Part shown: positions 37,738-46,819 of the stretch, piece after piece
How the letters are laid out: each line of letters begins with the position of its first letter
Numbering within the stretch: the stretch's first letter is position 1
NCBI GenBank assembly: GCA_965218775.1
Contig: CBDCLS010000002.1
Span: 1 to 64,000 of the forward strand
Length of the DNA: 64,000 nucleotides
Source: CAUZIZ01 sp965218775
GTDB taxonomy: Bacteria; Acidobacteriota; UBA6911; RPQK01; JAJDTT01
Direction: 5' to 3'
Notes under the pieces: generated by a model
The model's input: the letters and a program-made list of their open reading frames with translations, nothing else
Told to the model about the DNA's origin: nothing
The model's database searches: none
Translations under genes and position numbers: made by a program

Positions 37738-39465
37738 TCAGTAGCCAACCGCGCCCCCGGAGCGCCGGGGGTCGGCGATGCCGATCCAGGAATCTCCATT
37801 CCGCCAAATGGCGTTGACGTCGCCGAAAGTAAGGAAATCCCGCCGCAAGTGGTGACCCATGCTCCGGAGCGCGGTCTTCTGAGCCTTCGAAAGTCCTGCA
37901 GGCTCATAGAGGATCTCATCGGGGAGGGCTTGATGATGGATTCGAGGAGCGCCTACTGCTTCTCCTATCCCCATCCCCTGATCGATAAGGTTGCTAACTA
38001 CGTGGAAGACGCTGCTGATGATACGGGGCCCACCCCGGGTTCCGAGGACGAGTTCCAGTTCGCCTCCAGCGTTGACGACGATGGTTGGAGTCATGGACGA
38101 GAGCATGCGCTTGCCCGGAGAGATGGAGTTGACGTCACCCTGAACGAGCCCAAATTGGTTCGGCCGGTTGGGAGCGGCGGTGAAGTCATCCATTTCGTTG
38201 TTGAGAAGAAAACCGGCTCCGGCGACGGTCACGCCGCAGCCGAAGAGCCCGTTTAGGGTAGTGGTAATCGCCGCGGCTCGACCCTGGCTGTCTACGACGG
38301 AGTAATGGGTTGTGTGATCGCTCCCAGAAGACGCTGCTACGGTAGGAGGCGTGGGTGATGCGCGTCGAGGGTCGATCCGCGAGCGAAGGTCGGCGGCATA
38401 GTCCTTGGAGAGGAGTCGTTTCAGTGGAATCGCAACGAAATCGGGATCACCGAGGTGGCGATTGCGATCCCGAAAGGACCAGCGCATCGCCTCGGCCTGT
38501 AGATGCATTAATTCTGAGCTTCCCGCAGGAGGCAACTCCTCGAAACCCTCCAGGATATTCAGAATCTGCGCAAGAGTGACGCCGCCGGATGAGGGAGGCG
38601 GCATCGAGTAGATAGTGTAACCTCGGTACGAGATCTCAATTGGATCTCTCCAGACCGGACCGTAGGCTCGAAGATCTCCCAGCGTAATGAGTCCTTGGCC
38701 TCGTTCCATCTCTTTCGCGATCAGTTGGGCAATCTTTCCTCGATAGAAGGCATCTGCGCCTTGCTCCGAAATCAGGCTCAGGGTCGTTACCAGCTCCGGC
38801 TGCTCCCAGTGGGTGCCCTCAGCCGGAGCCTCCCCGGCGACAAGAAAGGTGTCCCTGGAAGTGGGAAAGCTCTTGAGCTTCTCAGCCGATTCGGCGAGGC
38901 GAGTGCTCCGCGCTGAATCGAGGGTGTGTCCTTGAGCCAGCTCGATTGACGGTGTTACGACTGCGGGCCAGGCCAGGCTCCCATGTTTCTGGTGCATCTC
39001 ATACAGCCCGGCCACCGATCCAGGGACCCCAGCGGCGAGATGGCCGATTAGACTTGCTTCCGTCGGATTTCCCTCGCCGTCGAGATACATGTCCGGGGTG
39101 GCGGCTCCAGGTGCTGCTTCCCGGTAGTCGAGGGTTTCGACCTTGCCATGGGCGTCCCGATAGACCAGAAAGCCCCCTCCTCCCAGGTTGCCGGCGTCGG
39201 GCGCGACGACGGCGAGTGCGAGTCCTACCGTCACGGCCGCATCGATGGCGTTGCCTCCCTTCTTCAGCACCTCGACACCCGCGTTCGAAGCGAGCGGATG
39301 TCCGCTGACCACCATCCCATTCTCGCCTTTGACTGGCACGACGCGATCGACGATTTCCCAACGGACCTCGGAGAGATCGCCGTCGGGCAAGCCACTTTCC
39401 TGGCGTCCGCAGGCCAGGGGCGTCAGGGTCAACAGCAGTAAAAGTAGATCGGTTCTTATCGACAC
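37738..39465 (-). CDS. ggt: Gamma-glutamyltransferase
   Basis: A 575-residue Ntn hydrolase that cleaves or transfers the gamma-glutamyl group of glutathione and related peptides in the envelope. A lipoprotein-like signal (LLLLLLTLTPLACGR) starts the chain. Family motifs: MVVSGHPLASNAGVEVLKKG, GLALAVVAPDAGNLGGGGFL, PPSSGGVTLAQILNIL, and SDHTTHYSVVD, whose Thr is the autocatalytic cleavage site and nucleophile; MLSSMTPTIVV and GTRGGPRIISS follow. It is transcribed away from the GCS2-type ligase at 39598, with 132 bp between them. Confidence 0.93.
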   Translation of the reverse strand: MSIRTDLLLLLLTLTPLACGRQESGLPDGDLSEVRWEIVDRVVPVKGENGMVVSGHPLASNAGVEVLKKGGNAIDAAVTVGLALAVVAPDAGNLGGGGFLVYRDAHGKVETLDYREAAPGAATPDMYLDGEGNPTEASLIGHLAAGVPGSVAGLYEMHQKHGSLAWPAVVTPSIELAQGHTLDSARSTRLAESAEKLKSFPTSRDTFLVAGEAPAEGTHWEQPELVTTLSLISEQGADAFYRGKIAQLIAKEMERGQGLITLGDLRAYGPVWRDPIEISYRGYTIYSMPPPSSGGVTLAQILNILEGFEELPPAGSSELMHLQAEAMRWSFRDRNRHLGDPDFVAIPLKRLLSKDYAADLRSRIDPRRASPTPPTVAASSGSDHTTHYSVVDSQGRAAAITTTLNGLFGCGVTVAGAGFLLNNEMDDFTAAPNRPNQFGLVQGDVNSISPGKRMLSSMTPTIVVNAGGELELVLGTRGGPRIISSVFHVVSNLIDQGMGIGEAVGAPRIHHQALPDEILYEPAGLSKAQKTALRSMGHHLRRDFLTFGDVNAIWRNGDSWIGIADPRRSGGAVGY

Positions 39466-39597
39466 GACTTTCGACGATCAAGGTACCATAGCCGGTGCGC
39501 TGTGTCCGGTCCGCCGCGATGAGCAGGTCAGGGATCCTGATCTACCTGGCAGGTCGGCTTGGTACACTTAACAGGGACCCAGCCTGGAGGTCGCGCT

Positions 39598-40701
39598 ATG
39601 GATTTCGATGAGCTGACCGTTGGAATCGAGGAAGAGTACCAGATCATCGAACCCGGAACGCGCGAGTTGACCTCCTACGTTTCCCGGTTCCTGGCACAGG
39701 GAGCAACACTCTTCCGCGATCAAGTCAGGCCGGAGTTACTGCAGTCTCAGATCGAAACGGGTAGTTACATCTGTCGCAGCATGAAGGATGCCCGACGCGA
39801 AGTGACCCGTCTTCGAAGCCTGGTCGGGGAGATCGCCGACAAGAACAATTGCAAGATTGTCGCCGCCGGCACGCATCCTTTTTCTCGTTGGCGGGATCAG
39901 GTCATCACCGACAAGGAGCGGTACCAGTCAATGGTGAAGGACACCCAACATCTAGCCCGGCGCTCGCTGGTCTTCGGCATGCACGTCCACGTCTGCATTC
40001 CCGATCGGGAGCTACGCATCGATGTGATGAATCAGATGGTCTACTTCATGCCGTTCATCCTATCTCTCTCTACCTCTTCGCCCTTCTGGCAGGGACAGGA
40101 CACGGGATTGAAATCCTACCGAAGCGTTGTCATTGAGGACCTGCCTCGAACCGGTCTGCCGGAACACTTCAGCTCGGCCTCGGAATATGATCAGTTTGTA
40201 GAGTTACTGATCAAGACCCGGAGCATCGAAGATCCCAGTAAGATCTGGTGGGACATCCGCTCCCACCCAAGATTCCCAACCCTGGAGATCCGGATCTGCG
40301 ACTGCACAACCCGGGTTAGCGATGTCATGGCGATTGTGGCATTGATCCGATCGGTGGCAGCGAAGCTGATCCGGTTGCGAGAAAGCAATCAGTCCTGGCG
40401 TAACTACCGGCGTGGATTGGTCGTGGAGAACAAATGGCGAGCCATTCGACATGGGGTTGGGGGTGAGCAGCTCGATCTGGGGAGGGAGAGGGAAGTACCC
40501 GTCACGCAGCTGGCAGACGAGCTGATCGAGTTGTTGGACGAGGTCCTGGACGAACTTGGGACCCGAGAGGAGGTCGAGAGTATTCGGAGCATCCTCAAGA
40601 GGGGCAGCAGCGCCGATCGTCAGCTGCAGAAGTATGAGGAAACCGGGAGCCTCGAAGCCGTCGTGGATATGTTGGCTGAGGAGACGCTGATGACCTTGTA
40701 A
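39598..40701 (+). CDS. Carboxylate-amine ligase, GCS2/YbdK family (glutamate-cysteine ligase type 2)
   Basis: A 367-residue ATP-dependent ligase, close in length to E. coli YbdK (372). The N-terminal LTVGIEEEYQIIEPGTREL and QIETGSYICRSMKDARRE are the family signature; HVHVCIPDREL and WWDIRSHPRFPTLEIRICD follow. Relatives join glutamate to cysteine or other amines. ATG 39598 follows CTGGAGG; an upstream ATG at 39559 lacks a ribosome site. It is divergent from ggt, so making and breaking of gamma-glutamyl bonds may be co-located. Confidence 0.88.
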   Translation: MDFDELTVGIEEEYQIIEPGTRELTSYVSRFLAQGATLFRDQVRPELLQSQIETGSYICRSMKDARREVTRLRSLVGEIADKNNCKIVAAGTHPFSRWRDQVITDKERYQSMVKDTQHLARRSLVFGMHVHVCIPDRELRIDVMNQMVYFMPFILSLSTSSPFWQGQDTGLKSYRSVVIEDLPRTGLPEHFSSASEYDQFVELLIKTRSIEDPSKIWWDIRSHPRFPTLEIRICDCTTRVSDVMAIVALIRSVAAKLIRLRESNQSWRNYRRGLVVENKWRAIRHGVGGEQLDLGREREVPVTQLADELIELLDEVLDELGTREEVESIRSILKRGSSADRQLQKYEETGSLEAVVDMLAEETLMTL

Positions 40702-40749
40702 CCCCATAGGATCTGGAGAACGTCTCGATACGACGCACACAGACCCGAT

Positions 40750-41781
40750 TCAGTGCATCAACGGCTTTGCATTGGATGTAGCAACTCGAGGACGTTTGCC
40801 CCCTGCAGCGATACATTCCAGGGCTACCTCAGCAATCGATTTCTCATATCGCTGAGTGTTTCCTGACGAATCGGTTGCAGTGACTTTCACCCTCACACCG
40901 AGAATTGGGGTCATGTCAGCCTGGCCAAGGCCCACGGAGTAGGTACCATTCTGCAGCGTAGCGGGATTGGTCAGGGTTCGCCAGCGGGCGTCATTGACGT
41001 CAATGGCAAGTTCGCTGAGGCCGCCACTATCGTCCCAGTAGCCGATGTTGAACCACTGAGGGTGCAGGCAATCGGGCCCGCCATCGAAGGCCCCGTCGAC
41101 TGTCGGATGGTAGCGATCGTAGCCGTGGTCGTAGTTATTGCCCGTGTCGACGGGCGCATGGTTGTCGATCCACTGCCCCAGTCGGTACACCCAAGAGGCT
41201 CCACCAGGATTGCCTCCATCGCAGAGGCTCAGGTTTTCATGGACGGAACTGAATTTGTAGCCACAGTTGGTCAGATTGGTGCCGCTAGTGCCACAGGCGC
41301 TGTAGTCCGGGGGGAAAGGCTGGTACTGGGTCCGGCCATTGTTTCTTCCATCCGTCCTGGCTCCATAGGCCGCCCAGAAGAGCCGGCTTCCGTTGGCGCT
41401 GAACTTGTCGATGTATTTCTTGTTCAGCATTTCCTTTACAGGTGAACCCAGCTCCTGGCTGTTGAGCTTGCTGGGGTCATAGCTCAGTGCATTCAGTGAG
41501 TTGGCAGTGGTGCTGCCTCCGTTCTGTGCATGGCAAGATCCGCAGTAGAGGTGAAAGTCGGCCGAAAGGTCCTGCCAAACCGGCGGCTCCAGAACGGCAT
41601 CGGTGCTGGTCTGCAAGACAGGCTGACAGTTGGCGTCGTAACCGACGTGGGTGGTCTGGGTCACCATGTCGAGCGGTGTCAGACCAGGGTCTGAGGAATC
41701 GCTGCTCGTCCAGGGCACCGCTTCTCCCGGACGATGGTTGTGGCAGCCACCACAATCATTACGGGATTCACGGGGCTTCAA
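40750..41781 (-). CDS. C-terminal part of a split heme/beta-propeller protein
   Basis: A 343-residue frame starting at TTG 41781, whose start overlaps the TGA stop of the upstream frame (TTTGA). It has two c-type heme motifs, CGGCH near residue 11 and CGSCH near residue 81, and a long C-terminal domain (ELAIDVNDARWRTLTNP, DMTPILGVRVKVTATDSSGN). It lacks a signal peptide of its own, so heme attachment in the periplasm needs fusion to the preceding protein. I read it as the second half of one HzsA-like protein separated by a -1 frame change. Real two-gene coupling cannot be excluded. Confidence 0.7.
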   Translation of the reverse strand: MKPRESRNDCGGCHNHRPGEAVPWTSSDSSDPGLTPLDMVTQTTHVGYDANCQPVLQTSTDAVLEPPVWQDLSADFHLYCGSCHAQNGGSTTANSLNALSYDPSKLNSQELGSPVKEMLNKKYIDKFSANGSRLFWAAYGARTDGRNNGRTQYQPFPPDYSACGTSGTNLTNCGYKFSSVHENLSLCDGGNPGGASWVYRLGQWIDNHAPVDTGNNYDHGYDRYHPTVDGAFDGGPDCLHPQWFNIGYWDDSGGLSELAIDVNDARWRTLTNPATLQNGTYSVGLGQADMTPILGVRVKVTATDSSGNTQRYEKSIAEVALECIAAGGKRPRVATSNAKPLMH

Positions 41782-43787
41782 ACTGTGCAGGTGCGGACGT
41801 CGGCAAGCTTCAATCCGTTGCGATCCAGCAGGTGGAAGTCCACTGGCGCATTGGCCGGAACTATTGCTTTGAAGGAGCTGTCAGACTCTCCGTTCATGCC
41901 TACCTGAAACGTTCCCAGCAGGCGCTTGCTCTCCTTCATCTTGGATCCGCCGGTGGAATAGCCTGGCTTGACGTGGTTGTTATTGATCTTGTTGCTGGTG
42001 AGATAGATGGCAATCCCGAAGATGTCCGCTTCGGTGGGCTTGCTACAGGAGCCGGTCTGGGAGTTGATGTTTCCGGGGGCATCGATCATGACTCGGGAAA
42101 GGCTGTCGATATTCTTGAAAATCTGGTCGATCGTGTTACCGGCCTCGTAGGGGTTGTAGTAACCGTGAACATCCTTGCAGTCGACTGGCTTGACATCGGT
42201 GTTGGCAAGGGAGGAAGTCCCGAACACGGCGTAGGGGGCACCTGCTGAGATAGGGCTGGCCTTGTCGGTCACGCTCTTGGGTCTCTTCTGTCTAGCTTTG
42301 CCCATCGGATGAGGAAACCCCTTGAGACGATGATTCCAGTCGATCACGGGCTTGGCCCACAGGGCTCCCCACTCTGGATCGACCGAAGCAATCACGGGGG
42401 TATAGTTGCCCGGGTTCGCCGGGTTGCCCGGCTCCAGATTGGTGAAGACAATCTGGGGATGGTAGGGATAGGGGCTGTTTCGATGATTAGACACCCCCGG
42501 ATCGTACGTCATGTACAGCTCGTCAGGCCCTCCGCAAGCCGGCGCAGTGAACTTCCCCACAGGACTGGGGTAGTCTCCCTTCTTCACGCCCGGCGTCAGA
42601 TTGTACGAACCCACCTGTTTGGGCAGGTAGCCTACACCGGCACTGGAAAAGTTGTTGTAGGTGTTCAAGCCCAGCTGTGACATGTTCTGGGCTGCGATGA
42701 AGCCCATACCATTGTTGTTCGCGTTATAGTACTGGGTGATCACCTCGTAGTCGCCGGGGGGAAGGGCCCCGGGGGTGGACTTGACGCAGAAGCTAGCCAG
42801 ATGGGCTGCTTCGGCCACGATGCCGTAACCATAGAGAGGTCCCCACCTGCTTCCTCTCACTTCCTGGATATGCCACTGCCTCGGCTCTTCAGTAGTCGCC
42901 TGATAGGAAAGTGCGTAGCCAACTCGCAGCCGATTTGGGCTCAGAGCCGACGTGGTCGTATAGTACTGGTGTTGCCTGATGCTGACCAGCCGAAGGCTGG
43001 AACCATTGTCCGCCACCCTGGCGGTAAAAAGGTTGAAGTTCTTGTTTTTCTTTCCCTGTCCTTGATTAGAGTTTCGAAGCTGTTTTCGATCGCTCGCAAA
43101 GACCAGTTGTCGGCCGAGCTCAGTATCAACCTCGATCGCGCCACTGTGGACGACTCCGCCGGTGTGTAGTTCTGTGGTGGAAGTGACCGACGGATTCATG
43201 GCATCTGCATACCAATCGGTGGTTTGGGTTAGCCGTGAGACTCGGAGTTGATCGGCTGGAAAGCTCGGATCATCGATCTTGGGGCCGATGTCGATAGCAT
43301 ACAGATCTCCTCCCAACGGCCAACCGTCGAAGTTGCTATGTCCGGTTGTACCGCAGCAGTAGGGTGGAAAGTTCAGGGCATCGTGGAAATAGGAGAAGTA
43401 GACTCGCCGGCCATCGATCGAGATGCTGGGTTCGGTCACGGATCCATTGATGCGTCCATTGGTGGGACCCAGCGGATAGTCGACGAGACTGTCGTGCACT
43501 CCAGCCAGGGGGAAGAGCGGTTCAGTGGTGCCGTCAGAGAGCAGCATCCAGAGCTCCTGCCCGCGGCTGGGTGCGCCTGCCTCCAGCACGTCGGTGCCAA
43601 AATTCCCCCCATTGTTGATCTGGGGGTCCCTGAAGCTGGCGATGAATATCAGAGGGTAGCCGGGCTCATGATAGGTCCCGGGATCGTCCTTCCAGGTTTC
43701 AAAAATCGGGGAAGGTTGAGCTGAAACAAGGGTGGTGAAGAGGAGAAAGGTGCAGAGGCACGAGGAGGCGTTCCAAGCAGACGACAT
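41778..43787 (-). CDS. N-terminal part of a split HzsA/TolB-like beta-propeller protein
   Basis: A 669-residue secreted protein; ATG 43787 starts a signal peptide (MSSAWNASSCLCTFLLFTTLVSAQ). Propeller-like segments include GQELWMLLSDGTTEPLFPLAG, VTEPSISIDGRRVYFSYFHD and DELYMTYDPGVSNH. The C-terminus ends VDFHLLDRNGLKLADVRTCTV, where homologous single-chain proteins normally run straight into a CxxCH heme motif. The next frame, overlapping by four bases, starts exactly there. The family resembles hydrazine synthase alpha-type proteins of Planctomycetota, but no hydrazine chemistry is implied. Confidence 0.7.
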   Translation of the reverse strand: MSSAWNASSCLCTFLLFTTLVSAQPSPIFETWKDDPGTYHEPGYPLIFIASFRDPQINNGGNFGTDVLEAGAPSRGQELWMLLSDGTTEPLFPLAGVHDSLVDYPLGPTNGRINGSVTEPSISIDGRRVYFSYFHDALNFPPYCCGTTGHSNFDGWPLGGDLYAIDIGPKIDDPSFPADQLRVSRLTQTTDWYADAMNPSVTSTTELHTGGVVHSGAIEVDTELGRQLVFASDRKQLRNSNQGQGKKNKNFNLFTARVADNGSSLRLVSIRQHQYYTTTSALSPNRLRVGYALSYQATTEEPRQWHIQEVRGSRWGPLYGYGIVAEAAHLASFCVKSTPGALPPGDYEVITQYYNANNNGMGFIAAQNMSQLGLNTYNNFSSAGVGYLPKQVGSYNLTPGVKKGDYPSPVGKFTAPACGGPDELYMTYDPGVSNHRNSPYPYHPQIVFTNLEPGNPANPGNYTPVIASVDPEWGALWAKPVIDWNHRLKGFPHPMGKARQKRPKSVTDKASPISAGAPYAVFGTSSLANTDVKPVDCKDVHGYYNPYEAGNTIDQIFKNIDSLSRVMIDAPGNINSQTGSCSKPTEADIFGIAIYLTSNKINNNHVKPGYSTGGSKMKESKRLLGTFQVGMNGESDSSFKAIVPANAPVDFHLLDRNGLKLADVRTCTV

Positions 43788-43926
43788 AGTTCTCAATCCT
43801 TTGGCAATAGACCCGGAGTGCATCCCAGAAGAAACCTATCCGGTTCATTGGACTGGGAATTGGATGCTATACCGATCCTGCGAAATAGGATGTGCGCGCG
43901 ATCACAACGCCAGCAGCTGCCGTCGG

Positions 43927-44301
43927 CTACTGTCGTCTCTTCTTCTTCAGTTTCTTACCGCGCCCTGGGACCAGCGCCGACTTCTTGACCTTGCCAAAGA
44001 GGTTGTGGCTGGGCCACGTCTTGGCGGCGGCACTCCCTTTGTCGAGGGCCTGGGCAACGGCATCTCCAAAAGCCTTGTCACCATTGGGCCGACAATTGAA
44101 AACCACCGCCATGATGAGATCCCCTCTACTCTTCCTCGTCACTCGGCTTCGCGTTCCCCACATCGAGCCGTTGAAGCTCCAGTCCCCGGAGTAGGGAGCG
44201 GGCTTGGCATCCTTGGCAAAACGGACCAGATCTACCGCCGAGGCAATCCATCCTCCAGCTTTCTTTCTCGAATGGGCCAGCACCGCTGGGACCGGTGACA
44301 T
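43927..44301 (-). pseudogene. C-terminal remnant of a class C beta-lactamase-like serine hydrolase
   Basis: The fragment contains KAGGWIASAVDLVRFAKDA, then WSFNGSMWGTRSRVTRKSRG and LIMAVVFNCRPNGDKAFG, the last third of beta-lactamase/transpeptidase-like proteins. The catalytic SxxK and YxN parts are absent. The fragment begins abruptly inside a piece of repeat R2 just past the glycosyltransferase stop, which suggests a rearrangement at R2. Confidence 0.6.
44260..44292 (-). repeat. Fragment of repeat R2 (left end)
   Basis: Read on the minus strand, 44292-44260 matches the start of R2 (CCCAG...GCTGGCCCATTCGAG followed by AAAGAAA). The remainder of R2 is absent and beta-lactamase-like sequence takes over. 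It begins 9 bp beyond the glycosyltransferase stop. Confidence 0.5.
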
Positions 44302-45798
44302 CTATCTCAGCACGATCGAAATCTCGCGATGCTCGCCCTCGCCATCAATTGCTCGTATCACGGCCCTCTTTTCCCGAGCATCCTTGGCGGGAAGGTCCGA
44401 GATCTCCAGATTCAAATGGAACCCAGAATGGAGGCTGCCCGCAGTCGCGGGGTACGCCTCTTGAATATCTTCTCTAGCGATCCCGTAATCTGCGTTTGCC
44501 AAGAACGTTCCGTTGAGATGCACCTCAACTCGATCGATCCCTCTTTCCGACAAGGCCCAGCCCGACACGTCAATGGACTGGGAGGAGTAGGTCATCCTGT
44601 CGCATTCCAGCAGGATGTTCTGGCTCGATCCTCTCCCGCCGGAAAGGCGGTGCCACTGCGACTGAATTCCTCGGAGCGGTCTGGTCAGCTTCCATGACCA
44701 GCTCCTCTCCATAGACTCAATTCTCCGCTGTTGTCGCTGAATCAAATGAGTTTGTTGGTGGCCGATCTTCTCCTGCTCGTGGAGTTGAATCCTCTGTAGA
44801 CGCACCCTTCTGGCGAGGTCAAAGACATCCGGATCTGAGGTCATCCGAATGAAATCAATCTCCTCGAACCCTGCGGCGTCTCTCAATTTCTTTGCCGCAG
44901 GACTTCCCAGCAGTCCATATAGCGTGTTCAACGCCCACAGCTTTGCCGATGTGTAGCCACCATCGAACGCCAGCATCGAAAGGTAGTAGGGAACCAGGTC
45001 GTCGTCCAACTGGGGACCGAATCGAGCCACCTCGGGAAAGATCTGCAACAACTCATCGCTGCTGGAAATGGCGAGGTAGTTGTTGAGGACTTGACTCGCC
45101 TGCCAGTCGTGACGCGACTGGGCTCCGAGGCTTTGTCCGCTCAAGTTCGAATCGTCGTCGTGAATCCGGAACTTCAACAGCTCGTCCGGGATTATGAAGA
45201 TCTCGTATTGTCTGCAAAGTCTGATCCAGAGGTCGAAATCTAATAGCTGGGAGAGACGGGTATCGTAGTCCCCGATGGCCTCGTAGCATTCCTTCCGGAT
45301 CATTGCACTGGGGTGACAGAGGCAATTGTTTCGGTAGAAAAAGTGGTTCAGCCATTCCTGACGAGAGCGGTTGGGCTGCTCGAATAAGGTCTGGTAGGGA
45401 TGACCTGCATCCTCCAGCTTTCTACCGCTATCGTCGATAAGTTGAACCCATGTGAAGACGGCGCCAATTTCCGGATGACTCTCCAAGAATCGGATCTGCA
45501 TCTCCAGCTTGCTGGACAAAAAGACATTGTCGGCGTCCAGGATGGCTACATATTTCCCTCTGGCATGCTCAATACAATTGTTTGTGGCTGCTGCAACTCC
45601 ACGGTTTCTGTCAAAGTTGTAGAGTAGGATCCGGGAATCGTCAAACGCTTCAATCCGGCTGAGGCTGTCATCTGTAGAACCGTCATTGGTTATGACGATT
45701 TCGAAGTCGTGATAGGTCTGATCCAGGACGCTTTGGATCGCTTGGGAAATGTATTTTTCGCCGTTGTAGCAAGGAATGATGACGCTAAGGTGCAGCAT
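44302..45798 (-). CDS. Family 2 glycosyltransferase with C-terminal extension
   Basis: A 498-residue cytoplasmic enzyme. Residues 1-230 are a GT-A domain: LSVIIPCYNGEKYISQAIQS, VITNDGSTDDSL, KYVAILDADNVFLSSKLE (the metal-binding DxD-like motif) and HPSAMIRKECYEAIGDYD. A helical/coiled region with MERSWSWKLTRPLR, common at the end of polysaccharide glycosyltransferases, and a beta-rich C-terminal domain (SIDVSGWALSERGIDRVEVHLNGT) follow. It probably builds a surface glycan; sugar donor and acceptor are unknown. It stands alone. Confidence 0.9.
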   Translation of the reverse strand: MLHLSVIIPCYNGEKYISQAIQSVLDQTYHDFEIVITNDGSTDDSLSRIEAFDDSRILLYNFDRNRGVAAATNNCIEHARGKYVAILDADNVFLSSKLEMQIRFLESHPEIGAVFTWVQLIDDSGRKLEDAGHPYQTLFEQPNRSRQEWLNHFFYRNNCLCHPSAMIRKECYEAIGDYDTRLSQLLDFDLWIRLCRQYEIFIIPDELLKFRIHDDDSNLSGQSLGAQSRHDWQASQVLNNYLAISSSDELLQIFPEVARFGPQLDDDLVPYYLSMLAFDGGYTSAKLWALNTLYGLLGSPAAKKLRDAAGFEEIDFIRMTSDPDVFDLARRVRLQRIQLHEQEKIGHQQTHLIQRQQRRIESMERSWSWKLTRPLRGIQSQWHRLSGGRGSSQNILLECDRMTYSSQSIDVSGWALSERGIDRVEVHLNGTFLANADYGIAREDIQEAYPATAGSLHSGFHLNLEISDLPAKDAREKRAVIRAIDGEGEHREISIVLR

Positions 45799-46170
45799 GA
45801 AAAAGGGTTCCTCGAGGGAAGACTATCATACCGGCGATCGGGCGATGAAACCTCCAGGAATGTTCGAGAGGAGTCGTTCCTTCAGGGACGAGGCCAGGCA
45901 GACTTCCGCAAAGGCGGCCACTTCAAGCTAATCGCCTTCGGACCTTTTGGCGGGACATCTCCCCCCGGGTCTGTTCTTCCCAGAATGATCCAGGGCAGTT
46001 CTTTTCGAAGTCAGCAGCCCGGCTCTTTTCGGGGCAACTGCAGAGGACACTTTGTGAAAAGGGTACCAACGTCATACCAAGGGTGTATCCTCTAACGGCA
46101 GTTCCAGGATTCAAGCCGGGACAAACACAGCGGGAGACTCGATTAGCTCATTAGGACAGGAGGTATACCC
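45799..46170. other. Intergenic region upstream of the HU gene
   Basis: Only the ribosome-binding site AGGAGG just before 46171 is clear. No open frame or repeat with support was found in the rest; the HU promoter is expected here. Confidence 0.4.
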
Positions 46171-46446
46171 ATGAACAAAGCAGAGATGATTGATGCGGTA
46201 CAGCAAGGGTCTGGTCTGGATCTAAGTGCCAAAGCGACGGGGGAAGTCGTTGATGCGGTGTTTGACGTGATTTCCGCTGCGATCAAACAGGATGGACGCT
46301 TTTCCCTGGCTGGGTTCGGAACCTGGACCGTGCGTGATCGCGCGGCTCGTATGGGTCGTAACCCACAGACGGGCGCCACGATTCAGATCAAGGCGAGCAG
46401 GACCGTAGGTTTCAAAGCCGCTCCCAGCCTAAAAGCAGGTCTGTAG
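46171..46446 (+). CDS. hup: HU-family nucleoid DNA-binding protein
   Basis: A 91-residue histone-like protein. MNKAEMIDAVQQGSGL, a dimerisation helix pair (AKATGEVVDAVFDVISAAIK), FSLAGFGTWTVRDRAARMGRNPQTG with the beta-arm Arg/Asn-Pro, and KASRTVGFKA are standard HU features and length. It bends and compacts DNA and also serves as a host factor in transposition. A strong AGGAGG precedes the ATG and a hairpin terminator follows. Confidence 0.95.
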   Translation: MNKAEMIDAVQQGSGLDLSAKATGEVVDAVFDVISAAIKQDGRFSLAGFGTWTVRDRAARMGRNPQTGATIQIKASRTVGFKAAPSLKAGL

Positions 46447-46451
46447 GAACT

Positions 46452-46479
46452 CGACGGGAGGACACCCGTGTTCCCGTCG
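46452..46479 (+). terminator. Rho-independent-like terminator after HU
   Basis: A perfect 8-bp stem, CGACGGGA (46452-46459) and TCCCGTCG (46472-46479), with a smaller ACAC/GTGT pair inside. It lies 5 bp after the HU stop and is followed by TTTCC rather than a long T-run. Confidence 0.6.
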
Positions 46480-46553
46480 TTTCCGCCGTCGTTACTGATA
46501 CCGGGCCGATACTACTGGAAGATCGAACCTTTTTTTCCGGGTTCGTATACTTA

Positions 46554-46734
46554 GGGTCTGCGCAAGAATAACTTGGTAGAATTGGCGCTCAGATTTGCAC
46601 CAGATTTGGCCGCGAACGATTGAGCGAAACCGCAGGCGTAGCCGGGTCTACGTTGAGGATTTCGCGATTGAGGAGCGGCCGAAGATGGTGTGAAAATGAG
46701 ATGCCAAAATGCCAAGTTATTTTTGCGCAGACCC
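46554..46734. mobile_element. 181-bp MITE with GGGTCTGCGC ends and TTA duplication
   Basis: Termini 46554-46576 and 46712-46734 are inverted over 23 bp with one mismatch (GGGTCTGCGCAA...TAACTTGG). TTA flanks both sides (46551-46553 and 46735-46737), the 3-bp pattern typical of IS5-like elements. The interior arms also pair (GGCCGC...; CGTAGACCC). No transposase with these ends is in the window. Confidence 0.8.
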
Positions 46735-46819
46735 TTAGAGGCGTGGTCCAGCAGGCGAGTCGAGGTATGAATCTCGTCCTTCGGATCGGGACCATTTCGA
46801 CTTTTCCGAGTATCAGCTC

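Noticed and set aside
41778..41781. Selenocysteine read-through at the TGA joining the two HzsA-like frames
   Set aside because: The sequence after this TGA is not coding in the same frame; the downstream protein is in the -1 frame, and no SECIS-like hairpin was seen.
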